Assembly: GCF_017591435.1 (NCBI RefSeq) | Contig: NC_059279.1 | Coordinates: 2,577,501 to 2,641,500, forward strand | Direction of reading: 5' to 3' | Length of the DNA stretch: 64,000 nt | Origin: Portunus trituberculatus | Lineage: Eukaryota; Arthropoda; Malacostraca; Decapoda; Portunidae | Part shown: positions 37,166-49,024 of the stretch, in pieces | Layout of the letters: each line of letters starts with the position of its first letter | Position numbering within the stretch: the first letter of the stretch is position 1 | Program-made: the position numbers and the translations under genes | The notes under the pieces: generated by a model | Database searches by the model: none | Told to the model about the DNA's origin: nothing | The model's input: only the letters and a program-made list of their open reading frames with translations

Positions 37166-37675
37166 AATCACAAAAAATTCACTATTTCAATGTTCTTGGA
37201 CACAGCAAGAATTGACATTTTTACATCTAAATAAGCCTAATAACTACCTTCTTCTGTATTTCTCTTAGACAAGGTAGAGACATGAATAGCGTTCAGTACA
37301 TATCCAGCCAATGATACTAATAGCGATGCCTTCCTCATCTGTAAGAGGGACACTGACCTGGGGCAAGAAAAAGGAGAAAAAAAAAAAAAAAAAAAAATGC
37401 CCACTGATATGCTGCTATCTAATTCTGTATTTGTGGTGAATGTGTAGATGGGGTAAATGGTGATGTGGGTGATGGGGCAGTGAGTCAGGAGTGGCATAAG
37501 GTTGTGGTGGTGGTTGTGGTTTCCTGTGTGGGGTGTTTGGTGGGTGTGTATTGGTTTGGTGTTCCTGAAGTCAACTTGTATTCAGAAACCATGACATTGA
37601 GTAGAAAAAATTGTGGGAAGGTTTTCAGCTGTGGCACATTCCAGCAGTTCAGTGTTTGATATTGTGAATGTAACC

Positions 37676-37889
37676 TTAACCCCTTCAGTACTGGAATGCA
37701 TTTTTTATCATGAATTCTTGGTGTGATTAGACAATTTTATATACATTTGGAAGAATCTATGAAGGTCAGAAGATTAATGGCCAGTGTCTTCACTATTTTA
37801 ATCCTCACATTAGTTTCTGAAGCTGTATAAAATCACCAAATAGTAAGCGGAATGAATATGAAATTATGGCAAGGTACTGAAGGGGTTAA
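37676..37889 (-). mobile_element. TTAA-type MITE, copy 5, inverted, intact ends
   Basis: TTAACCCCTTCAGTACTGG opens and GGTACTGAAGGGGTTAA closes the copy, with TTAA at both ends. It lies about 0.5 kb past the ENPP poly(A) signal. Confidence 0.87.
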
Positions 37890-39590
37890 GATACATCAGG
37901 TCTGAGGTGACATCAGCTGTGGCTTGGCTTATACATAGCTATACATCATTCATTCATTCCAGTTTTAATAGACAGGTAGATTGTGTATTTGAGAATAGGT
38001 AAGCTCTTGATCAACAACATTATAATTTTTTTCAAGGTATTTATTAATCTGACTCCTGCACCTGGGAGATACAAAGTAAGAAGACATTTACTGGAGACTT
38101 ATGAGCTTTCACTCCCTTCCTGCCTTTCTTCTCAAACTATACACTCTATCACTCCTTTTGTTCACTGGAGGTCATCTTGCACTCTTCAGTCAATATTCAT
38201 ACTTATTCAGTCCAAGCAAGAGCGATGTAAAAACCATTTATCAACATTTACTTCATACAGCTTCACAATGGTGCATTTCATCACCTGACAAGTAACATGG
38301 AAGGCTGCTGCTGCTGACTTGAGTACTTTCATTGTATTGTATTGTTCTTGTACACCTTATCATGACATCATATAGTTACCGTAGTGAAAGGGATTAAGTA
38401 ATAGTTGTGTATCATTTCAATGTAGGTCAATACTGTGTTGTGTTGCGAACGGTTCATTAAAACATACTTCATAAAGCATATCTTTCATTCTATTATTTGT
38501 CCACTTTCACACGGCTTCCCTTCGTTACCAGGATGCTTTCATTATACTTTATGCATCAACATGAATTTACTGGCTTTTTCTCGAACTCAAACCTAAGACT
38601 TGTGTGATATTAAAAAAAATAAAAAGTAATTAATAAAGTAAATAAATAAATCCTTGTGATTCATAAATTACCGCGTCAAGGAACAGGTCACTTTGTGCGC
38701 GCCATGCTGCGCACTACCCACTGCTTGGTAACCTGTGGAAGGTCGAGCATCGCGCACGTGTTCGTTCTCAAGAAAAACAGCCAAGCTGCCACAATCACGC
38801 GTGTTGTGGCTCGTCAGAATTTCGCCGGGACTCCCAGGATGGCCGTAGCTCAGGAGGATACCAGGCAGGAGGCGGCGCGAGGCGTGGAGTGAGGAGGGAG
38901 GTGAGCCAGGCACGTCAAGCAACAGGTAATAAGGCGGTGCAGCATGGCCGCGGTGCTCCGACCGGAGTAGATTTGAAGGAAGGTACGAAGTAAAATGGAC
39001 AGAGGCATGGAATATATATATTGATGCAAAGAAACAAGCTCAGGCAATCATGAGAGGTAATATGGGAGGGGGTGAATGCAACGATCCTTTACAAAAAGTC
39101 AGAGAAAGATAAAAGGAAGCGTGGAGACGGTTAGGAGGAACCCGTGCCAGCAACACTCCTGGGGGTGAAGCTTACTGTGGATGGCAAGGTGGCAGGCAGC
39201 GGGGAGGAAGTTGTGCCCATAGTAGAACAGTATTGACTGAGTATTATTTGGCAGAAGTAAGAAACAGGAAATGTGTTCAGTTACAGTTAAAAAGGGGATG
39301 AAAGATATTGAGATAGAGGAGCAAGTCAGCTTTACCAGTGAGAGCTATCAAGACCGGAAAAAGCAGGTGGGACAGATGGCAATATAGGTGAGTTTATAAT
39401 TAATGGTGGGGAGCATTAAAACAGGCACTAACTGGGCTGTTCAGGAATACGCTAGAGATATGGGGAGTTGCCTTAGGATTGGAGCAGGAGCAGGATCACA
39501 CTCGTACTGTTGACAATTGGAGAAATCGGTGACTCTCTAATGCTAAGAATATAATAAGCCTCCTCTAATATGACTCAATGTACACCACCA
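37890..39590. other. Intergenic, including a GC-rich segment at 38690-38960
   Basis: An A-run lies upstream at about 37376-37397. The segment 38690-38960 is CpG-rich and contains one 78-codon plus-strand frame (38656-38892) without recognisable features. It could be a promoter or exon of an unseen gene, or the 5' part of a decayed retroelement. Nothing firm can be assigned. Confidence 0.4.
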
Positions 39591-39599
39591 AATACTTAA

Positions 39600-40540
39600 G
39601 CAATTAATTTAACTCAGTTTGATATTTATATTGTTCTCATGTACCGATCACCCTCAGATTCTTTTAACGTTAACCAACAATTATTACAATCTAATTTTCT
39701 TCACTGCTGTGGCAAAGAATCTTCAATCTTCCTTCTATTGACTGGACCCTTCAATCCCCTACTGTAACCATTTATTTTTTTAATGACCACTTGTTTTATG
39801 AGGTGTTTTTTTTTTTTTCTTCAGGACTTAAACAGTGAGTGAAGGACCCTACTGTTTTTTTTCCTTCTCTTAACATCTTGGACGTTATCTTTACTTCTGA
39901 CTACGACAGAATTGGTGACATACAAATGCTTACACCCTTGCCCCGCAGCCTCCATGTAATGATTCACACATCTATATTTTTCAGATATGCCGTACATGAA
40001 GAAAACTGTTGACACCTTCATAAATAAAGAAGTTGGTTTATGGGCGTCTTATCAGACTAAAACAGCGAGCTTGGGAAGCAGTTAATTCCCATCTAAGTAT
40101 AAATTCCCCTGTGACGTTTGATGCATTGAATGATTTCATGTCAACCATCAATATCGTACATTCAATATTTCGACTCAGAATATGAATAATTTCTTGTGCA
40201 GTACCTTAATGATTCACCTAAAGTACGCTATAAATATATAAAGAAGAAAAAGGTCTCTCCACCTTATTTTGGCTCTCAAATCCTCCTCTGGCAATTAATT
40301 ACTGAACCTCAACTTATGGCAAAATGCCTAGCACAAGCTTTTGCCACCATATATATTCCTGAAATACATCTGCAGGTGCCCCACATTAGTATGTGAATGG
40401 TAGTATTACCTGCATCAACCTCGATCAATGACGTCTATCAAGTCCCGCCCTCCCCACCATCACCACCACCAGCAACGCTGCCACGCTAGAAACGGTACAA
40501 AACGAAACTTTGAGAATTGCTCTCAGCGCACCGAAATGAA
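39600..40540 (+). pseudogene. Decayed LINE: endonuclease and reverse transcriptase traces
   Basis: Frames shift repeatedly, but YIVLMYRSPSDSFNVNQQLL near 39625-39690, IPSIDWTLQSP near 39730 and LNILDVIFTSDYDRIGDI near 39870-39925 together match the order of motifs in the endonuclease of Jockey/CR1-type LINEs. QNETLRIALSAPK near 40498-40535 resembles the C-terminal end of their reverse transcriptase. Stops and frameshifts show it is dead; most of the reverse transcriptase is missing or unrecognisable. Confidence 0.6.
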
Positions 40541-40931
40541 GCAAAACAGGCAACCTGCTAGCGAGACACATATGGCAACAGTGGTAAAAAGAATAAACTA
40601 CATGAATGCCGCCTTCACTGTCAAGACATGCAAGAGCAACCATCCCGACCAAGTATCCTTAGTCCTCTATCAGCACTACCAAGGACGTCGTGGTCAAGGA
40701 AAATGGATTGTTAGAACAACAGACAACCTCAGTGATTTCGATATAGTATGAGAGGATGTACAGTACAAGCGGCCACCACCAACGATGGTGGGGACACAAC
40801 CCTTCCTTGGACACAGCTCCCTCTTTACAAGTCACCATCCAGCCATCACCACGCAAAAAACACGACACGGCAATATTGAAACAATTCTGCCTGCACACCA
40901 CCAACACTGCACGCTTGCCCACACGGCTAAA

Positions 40932-41021
40932 TACTAAACAGACGGCTCCACCGATCCAAGGACAGGCAGGGCTGCTGGTGCTGGTTTCGTGTGTGATGAG
41001 AGGAACACCAAATACGACCTC
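40932..41021 (+). pseudogene. RNase H fragment of a LINE
   Basis: TDGSTDPRTGRAAGAGFVCD follows a Tyr and one in-frame stop, and matches the first active-site strand of retroelement RNase H (YTDGS..G.AGAGF). It lies about 400 bp past the reverse transcriptase trace, as in LINEs of the Jockey/I group that carry RNase H. Confidence 0.6.
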
Positions 41022-41177
41022 ACCCACCACCACCACCACCGCAGTCGCCAGAACTACAGACTTTTTTTCATCATCCACACAGACAGAATCAGCAGCCATG
41101 CACACATCGTCCTAAGACATGCAAACCATTACACACCATTACAGTGTGGTTATACAAATTAGTTATTTTTTTTAATT

Positions 41178-41178
41178 C

Positions 41179-41231
<53 letters not shown>

Positions 41232-41314
41232 ATAGTCACTGGAAATCTTATATATGGTCCCCAAAACTTTCTTTGTGTGACGTCAAGGGTGCAATAAATT
41301 AATCCTCAACAACA

Positions 41315-41391
<77 letters not shown>
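41178..41391. repeat. (GT)n and (CT)n tracts
   Basis: (GT)n at about 41178-41229 and (CT)n at about 41319-41391. 41400-42180 holds nothing recognisable. Confidence 0.95.
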
Positions 41392-41395
<4 letters not shown>

Positions 41396-42179
41396 AGACC
41401 TGCCACTATTCTTTTCAGAGAAGTGTTTACCGGAGAGGTCTGTGACAGAGCCATTGTGCCTTATGGCAGATGATTCCCACAACATCTAACACGTAAGATC
41501 TTCCGTTATGACGCAGAGTTGTACTCATTATCATCCTTGAAATGAGTGACGAGGAAATGCTGCTCACCCAAGCTCCAACACTTCGTCCATAACTGGTGGC
41601 CTCAGTGGTGGTGAAGGACGTGGCCTAAGCACAGCGTTGTGGTTCACCAGGGATAGCTACAGCCGCACTCACCTTACCACAGCTCGACTCATCCTGGGGA
41701 GCATTTGTAAAGACCAGTGTGCCTCGCTGATTATGTATTACGTGTATAAATGTTAATCCACCACAGTGTTCATGGTTAAAGTGTTGCTATGTATAGCTTC
41801 CTGACCTCAGATGTGTTACTACTATATTATACCAAGGTGAAATAAGTAAATGTTGACAAAGGTTCGTTCACTTTATTTGTAACCAAAGCACAGTAAATAA
41901 AGTTTTCTAAAGCACGAGTCACTTTCAATTTCTGACACAAGACCCTCTTATCAATTACTAGTTCATCCTTTTAGTTGTTCACTCTAAATAAGGGAATGAA
42001 TCTGGTGTACAAGGCGTATGAGATGACCGCTGGAAAAGACAATCAAGTACTTACCTGTTTAGATAGTTACTGTTTAGAATCAGTGAGAGGGACGTTCGAG
42101 CAGGTCAGAGGAACCACTCAAGATCAAGATCAAGGTAGCCGTAGTTTCCTTTGTAATTGTATGTAATTTAAAGTAATTA

Positions 42180-42620
42180 TAGGTAATCATAAGTAATTAT
42201 TTGTAATCCAGTCCAATTCGTGGAAGTTTCGTAAAGGTAAAGGTAAAGATCTCATAATGGACTCGCCCATCTACCTTCCTCCCCCACCTCTGAGAATGGA
42301 CTCGCCCACCACAACCTTTCTTCCCCATTCTCTGAGTTTCCTTTGTAATTGTATGTAATTACAAGTAATTGTATGGAATCGCAAGTAATTGTATGTAATC
42401 CAGTCCAATTCTTGGAAAGTGGGTTCGTATCGTCGTCAGCCAGGTAAAGGTCTCATAATGGACTCGCCCGCCAACCTTCCTCCCCTGCTTTTAACAATAG
42501 ATTCGCCCACCAACCTTCCTCCTCCAACTCTGACAATAGACTCGCCCACCAACCTTCCTCCCCGTTCTCTGACAATGGACTCTCCCTTGACTCCACCACT
42601 AGTCATTCCCCATTCTGACC
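42180..42620. repeat. Nested repeat: 40-bp GACTCGCCCACC units inside a duplicated AAGTAATTGTATGTAA block
   Basis: TGGACTCGCCCACCAACCTT plus CCTCCCC recurs six times (near 42258, 42297, 42459, 42499, 42539 and 42574). Two clusters of it are separated by a GTAATTGTATGTAAT array and a repeated AATCCAGTCCAATTC(G/T)TGG block, so a larger segment was duplicated as well. Confidence 0.8.
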
Positions 42621-42699
42621 GCAATCGCACTGAACCCTGCACTCTCCTTACCTTGATGATGGTTCGCCCTCCACGCCCACAAAGCAGCTCATTCAATGG

Positions 42700-43156
42700 A
42701 TAATGTGTTGCTGAAACTTGGAAACAGAAAACATTAAAACCAGATAATTAACTTTAATTACCGGTGCGCTCAGGCATTCTCAAAAGTTGTACATTCATCT
42801 TTACCACATACTGTATGGCACGGTGTTTCACGTTGTGTGGGTTGTTCATATGGAAAAAAAAAAAAATAAATAGAATCGTTTATATCTTGACAAGGGAAAC
42901 TGCTCAGACTTCTTAACAAACTGCATGAGAACAGATTAAACAAACGTTAATTCTTTCTTCCTGCGCGCTAGTTCACCTCACTGTTAATTAAGCAAAGAAT
43001 CTTGCTATACACGTCGTCAACATAAATTACCACCCGAGACTTTGTGGGAATGGCCAGCAGGCAATTTTGTCCATGAGGATAGTGAATAACATGACTTAAG
43101 ACACCACCCTGCTGAGTACCCTGTTTCAGGGGTTCCCCCCAACCCTCTCTCTCTCT

Positions 43157-43237
<81 letters not shown>

Positions 43238-44290
43238 TAAAATTGTTCCGCGTCAGATTACTCGTGGTTTGGGTAGATGGTTTCATCATTCAGGGGTTTC
43301 TTAACAAGAAAAAGGATGGGAACCACTGCCCTACACATTCACATTTTTCTAAAATTGCAGCCACTATGCCGTTCAACCAGTGCTTGGCCATTTGTCAATG
43401 CATGTCATGATTTCAATGTCACAAATATCTAGAATAAACTGTTTTCATAAAACAGCAATGAATATATTTTTCTAAAAAAATTCTAAGCAGTGTATTCTCA
43501 CATACATTTCACTTAAGTGACTTGTGATTTGGTGAACTACTAAACCTGAGTTAACATTCACGTTAGGAGCACAAACACTTCCCCCAGCGTTACATCATAC
43601 ACTAGTTCAAAAAGATTCTAGAGGACTACTTTTATTTTCAATAAAGATTGAATTGCAAAATAACTTCCACTCCTAAGATATTAAGATAATCCATACTTAT
43701 TTTAGTAAACAACAACAACAGCAGCAGCAGCAGCAGCAGCAGTGTGCAGCCAACCTTGAAGAATCTCATGCCATCTTGATGTACTGCATTACATGACACC
43801 CTAAAAATAAACATGCCATCAAGTGATCAGACTTGAGAATACACATTACATGCTTGTCTTGGTTTCGTATGTGTATGAATTCATATCACAAATACAAATA
43901 CAAATACATAAACAGACATATCCTATACATATCCCCTTGTTACAATCTTTTCAATCAGACAATCTAAAACTAAGAAATAGATACCACAAATTTTTTTTAT
44001 TTAATTTTGTTAATGTGTACGTGCGTGAAAGCATCAACATGGCCCATCTGTACAAACAACAACGTACCTCATGATCTTTAATGCAATGCTTTCAACAACT
44101 TGTAAAACAATGATATCACTTTAGAAATAAATTTCACTTAATAATAAACAGAAAAACTACTGTTAGTATCACCTACAACACATAATTTTCTTTTGAGGAA
44201 AAAATCTGATTTTTTTTTTTTTTTTTTGATAAAAGATAAACAAAACTAAAGAGGGAGAACAAATTAATTTTTCCACAGTACTGTAACCGT
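42700..44290. other. AT-rich intergenic DNA with (GA)n and (CAG)n
   Basis: (CT)/(AC) then (GA)n at about 43170-43234, and (CAG)n at about 43719-43742. No supported gene. Confidence 0.55.
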
Positions 44291-44336
44291 TCCCTAGATG
44301 TAACATGTAGTACTTGCTAAGCGGTCTAAACAACGC

Positions 44337-44458
44337 TCATTGGAGGGTGATAGTGAAGTGTTCTTTAATGGTGATGCCTGCCATGCGTGCAGTGAAGCGG
44401 CCTGCGTGTATGCTGCTGCCGCTCTCCTTGGAGCTCTCCAGTGCCTGGGTGTCCTGTG
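44337..44458 (-). CDS. Possible terminal exon of an unrecognised minus-strand gene
   Basis: After a CATCTCAGCAG acceptor (minus strand, exon from 44458) the frame encodes QDTQALESSKESGSSIHAG and ends GITIKEHFTITLQ followed by TGA at 44337-44339. Residue composition is normal, not repeat-like. I do not recognise the family. Two further exon-like blocks lie upstream at 44822-44980 and 45232-45399, but I could not join all three in one open frame. Confidence 0.3.
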
Positions 44459-44821
44459 CTGCTGAGATGGAGTTAACAAGCAGTGTTAATGAACCAATAA
44501 GTCCTCTTGGAAAAGTTCAGTGAGGCTTTACTTGTTCTCCACTACAGCACTACCTGCATCTAAGCTATTTGTTTTCATTAAACATCGATTCACTTCAATG
44601 TCTTTTTTTTTTTTTATTTGACAATCAATAAATTAATTCCACACAATTCACGTTAACAAAATTGTAAATAACTCGGTAAAAATTAAAAGTTTATTCAAAA
44701 CTGATCCATTTTATGTATTTTTAAATTTCCTAAAAATAATTCTGCTGTAATTCAAGTGATATATCAACTAATCTGAACTCCATCCCAATAAAACTCAAAC
44801 TCACAAATAGGAAATACTCAC

Positions 44822-44980
44822 AGGCACTGTTTAGTGATCGAGACCGGCCGCTTGTCAAGACCAATACCGACGACCCTCGCCAGCCACCAGCCTTCTCATG
44901 GGTACCGCTGCATGGCGTCCAGTCCATGTCAAGTCAACACTCTCTTCTCTATTTGACAGTCCCACGTAGAGGAATGTGCC
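44822..44980 (-). CDS. Possible internal exon of the same unrecognised gene
   Basis: Bounded by a TCTCCTCAG acceptor and a CCT|GTGAGT donor. One frame reads GTFLYVGLSNREESVDLTW and is open until TGA near the middle; another opens later and reaches the donor. Which frame is used, and whether the donor is right, is unresolved. Confidence 0.22.
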
Positions 44981-45231
44981 CTGAGGAGATGATTGCCACA
45001 AAATTATGCTTCATAGAGAATGAGGAACACATGGACTTTGGTTGCCTGTCATCCTCTAAACACAGTGATACGAGTGATGGCTTCACTGCTCGACTCGTCT
45101 AAAACTCTAGCAGCGTTCTCACAATTGCTATGTGAGATTTCTTTAGAACACCGAAAAAAATATCCTCAGATACAGAAAAATATCCTTGAATCTGCAAAAA
45201 ATGAATTTAAAGGGGTATAGCATATTCTTAC

Positions 45232-45399
45232 AGCAAAACTGAGGCTCGCCGAGGTCCCTTCTGTCTCACTGTCCAAGAGAGAACACATGCAGCTGACTGG
45301 CCAATCAAAAGTGCATCATTAGCATCTGAGAGTGATAGCCAATGGTGATGCTCTGTGAAAACGTCAACAAATATATCCATTTTCATGTCTGAGGCGTCA
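45232..45399 (-). CDS. Possible internal exon of the same unrecognised gene
   Basis: Between TTATTGCAG and GCT|GTAAGA, in one open frame, is DASDMKMDIFVDVFTEHHHW and then GQSAACVLSWTVRQKG. It looks like ordinary globular protein. It would leave phase 2. No family recognised. Confidence 0.33.
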
Positions 45400-45449
45400 C
45401 TGCAATAAGTAATCAAAATTGCCCACCTGAAGTACATACATCAATCCCT

Positions 45450-46370
45450 CTATATGAAAATATCTCCTGAGATCCACACTCCTCTATTATCTTTGTTCAG
45501 ACTTGTGAATGGAAGATTCTATGGAGCGGATATCCCAACCAGAGCAATCACGACCATGTATCAGACCTCCACCAGCTACAATTACAGTAACTCGCAACCA
45601 AATTACTCAACAACCCAACATACCATCACTTCCTGACGCCCCCACACCCACGGCCACAACGAGCTGCCCGCCACCACAACAAGCTTGTCCATTATACCAC
45701 CTCCCTGGAACGACCATGACAACAAAAGCACCATTCTTACTATTGTCAGATTTATTCATTTATAATCAACTCTGTTACATAAACATTCAGATTCAAGCTC
45801 TTATTTGCACCTTAAGTACAAAATCCCTAAAGATTTCACTTAACTCTTTCCTAGCTTTAAAATTACATAACTTTCATGACCTTTATCACACGTCATTTTT
45901 AACTAACTGCTGGAGTTGTGACGTTTGGAATTTTGCCTATACTAAGTAGAACTAGTTTACTATTGCTATGTATCCTTTTATTATATATTTTCAATCTCTC
46001 AGCTGCCTTTTGCATTAATAAACAGTAATTATTACTATTATTATCATCACACACAACACACACACACATACACACACGTCAGTTCAGTAGGTAGCAGTCA
46101 CTATAGCACACCACACCACCACTACCATCACACACCATAACATACCACACAGCATCACACCAGGCCACCACCACCACCACAGCCACTACCATCACACATC
46201 ATACTACACCACCACCGCCAAACCACACCACCACTACTATCACACACACCACACCACAGCACACACCACCACCATAACACCACTACATCACAGACCATAT
46301 CACACCACACCACCACTACCATCACGCACCATAACATACCACACAAGACCACCACACTCGGTATCCTGGT
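45450..46370. other. Unassigned, with (CACCACTACCATCACACA)-type minisatellite at 46060-46360
   Basis: The right part is a degenerate CA-rich minisatellite. The left part holds a plus-strand frame (45509-45949) with Pro/Thr-rich start and no recognisable domain. Confidence 0.5.
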
Positions 46371-47896
46371 ATCCTGGCACCTTGACCCTTCCCGTCCCGC
46401 TCCCTCCCTCACCTGCTACCGCAAACACACCCACACCAGCATCTCTCCACCAATCACCACCTCCTGCTCTGTTTTGTTCCGCACCCTCTCCACCAATCAG
46501 CGCCCGGCTCCAGGTCCGCTCCCACTCCGTCTTGCACTTGCCTCGCCACTCACCAAGCTCCCCAGCTCGTCCCCGCCGCCAGCTGCTGCCACAGAAAATT
46601 ATTGTTTAAACGTATTTTCTCGGATTCTGCAAGTGTTTCTAAGTCTTTTCGGTACCTTGGGTGTAGGAGGAAGTGGAGGAGAAGGAGAAGGAAGGGAGAG
46701 GTGAAGTGTGTGGGTGAGGGCGGGGGAGGTGGAGTCACTCGTCAAACAGGCAAGAAATCCATCTCAACGTATGGGTAAGAATATTTTTCTTTTATTAATG
46801 GAGCTGGCATTGTTATGATATCTGATTTGTTATTAGCAAAGTATATTAAGTTTTAAAGAGCAACAGAATCGAATCTAGAGGTGTTTTTGTTTACCGAAAA
46901 ATATCATTAAAGTCACTGCATAAAATATAACTATTTTAATTAACACGTCTAGGATTGCTTTAGTGCTTGATATAACACTTAAAAGGTATGAAAAATATGA
47001 CCCAAGTAATAATAATCCACGAAATTTAGTCTAACTATTCGTATTTTCAGATTAAAATTTTCAACGGTACCAAAATAGAAAACAAAAATCTTTATACGAC
47101 GAGGAATCTGTATTTTCTTTATTTGGCTGGAAAGCAAAAAAATTACGTATTCATAAAATGTAACATGAAGTAGTGTGGCTGTGCTTTCCATCTCGACATT
47201 TTGAGTGTTTGAAACCCCGTTACTTTCAAAATACAAACCGTTCGTTGGAGATGCCGGTGTAAACAATAGACTCGGCAACGGTATTATATTTTGGTTATTA
47301 GGTAAAGTGTTTGTTGCGTCTAAAAATGTAGTGCATTTCAGTCTTGGCGCTTTTTTTCTTCTCGTGATTTTTAGAATGAATTACGTACGTAAATATTGGG
47401 TCATTAGGACACCTTAGCCCGGAGTTAGCTGTGTCTTCCCCCAGGTCAGTCCAACAATATTTGTCTGCACTCCCCTGTGTTTCCAGACAAAGAGAGTGAG
47501 TCAAAGCCAGAATCAACCACCAAGATAGATAAATAGCCCATCATTGTGTTAAATAAGGCAATGGTTATATATACCCCCGTTCAGACCGCCCCGCGCCCAC
47601 CATGACCCGGACTAACCACCCCCTACAAACGCCCCCTCCTTCCCTGTGTCAACTCTCGCCATTTCCTTCAATTCTCAGTGATTCCTGCTGTTGCCCGACT
47701 GAAATACATATGTAGTGTGGTAATAGGAGAAAAAAAATGAGGAATGAAAGTGTGTGATGGTGTGTAGTAGTAGTAGGAGGAGGAGGAGAAACAGTAGCAG
47801 TTATTATCATTATTATGAGTATAAATGTGTGTGTGTGTGTGTGCTTGCGCGTATGTTTGCGCCAGTGCGAGTGGGACGGGCTGCTCAATGTAGGAT

Positions 47897-47931
<35 letters not shown>

Positions 47932-48820
47932 AAATGTCACTAGAACCATAAAAAAGACCCTTTACAACCTGCGTCACAATTAAAAAGCCGTATTCTGAAA
48001 AGTTCTATTCTCTCACTATGTTTTCCAAGGCCAGAGATAGCCGGGTTCCCAATAATGTTTCTCCTTTTTAATATGCAGAAATGTTAATTTGGCCCTAGAA
48101 CCTTAAAAACACCCTTAAAACTCTCGTAACTTTAACTATACTCTATTGACGAACGTTAGACACCCAATCCATCATTTTGGTGGAGCTCGGCGGTGTCCTA
48201 AGTGTGGTTTGACAATGTTTTGAGTGGACAAAGCTCTCCACTCCCTCACCCCAGTCTCTCTCTCTCTCTCTCTCTCTCTCATCGGAGAAGCTAGTCAGGG
48301 TAGAAATGATGAGTCACAAGTGTGTCTAGGGAGGAAGTAACTATAGCAAACATGACCATGACGATTTGCTAGCATAAAAATAAAAAAACCAGGTTATATA
48401 TGGAATTATCTGAAATATGGGCGTGTGGGTTGGTTAAATACATCACAGTGCACAGCCTGAAACTAATAGTATTGAATGTACTTAACTAGAATGTACGCGA
48501 GAAGGGAAGAGTGAGGTGAGATGAGCTTGCGTCTGTCCCCTGGAACTGTTAAGGAGTCACTGGCGAATCAAGTGAAGCGGTGAAGCCTGTGATATTCGAA
48601 CACAGGTCTCAAAGGTTTCCAATTTTGCTGAGTTCTATCTTTCTCATTAACTGTCTTTTTTTTCACCTTTTCACTGCTTTTAAGTTATCTTTATCATCAT
48701 CTGCTATATCTTCAGACTTTGTTAGAAAAAGTAATAGTAATAATAGTAATAGTGGTAGTAGTTCTGACTGACTAGCTGATGTGAAGGAATGAAACAAACT
48801 GCTTCAAAAGTAATAGTAAT
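46371..48820. other. GC-rich segment (46.4-46.75 kb) then AT-rich DNA with short tracts
   Basis: The GC-rich segment could be a promoter, but no exon was confirmed. A (CT)n tract lies at about 47901-47927 and another at about 48255-48280, with (GT)n near 47827-47842. Copies of a dispersed repeat (CTAGAACC(A/T)TAAAAA) begin near 47942 and 48092. Confidence 0.45.
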
Positions 48821-48824
48821 AATG

Positions 48825-48977
48825 GCAGTAGTAGTAGTAGTAGTAGTAGTAGTAAGAACAATCTTTATAAATTATCTATATTAGGTATCCATTCTGCAGT
48901 ATCTTCAGATTTTAGTAGTAATAGTAGTAGCAGTTCTGACTAGCTGATGAGGGGGATGAAACAGATTGCTTCCAGAA

Positions 48978-49024
<47 letters not shown>
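48825..49024. repeat. (TAG)n tracts in a duplicated block
   Basis: (TAG)n at about 48826-48854 and 48978-49023. The flanking GTTCTGACT..AGCTGATG..GATGAAAC(A/A)(A/G)A(T/C)TGCTTC segment occurs before each, so a roughly 170-bp block was duplicated (compare 48760-48810 and 48930-48980). Confidence 0.85.

Noticed and set aside
47298..47516. Minus-strand frame after an AAACACAG acceptor-like site
   Set aside because: No donor and no recognisable protein; it runs to a stop in AT-rich DNA.
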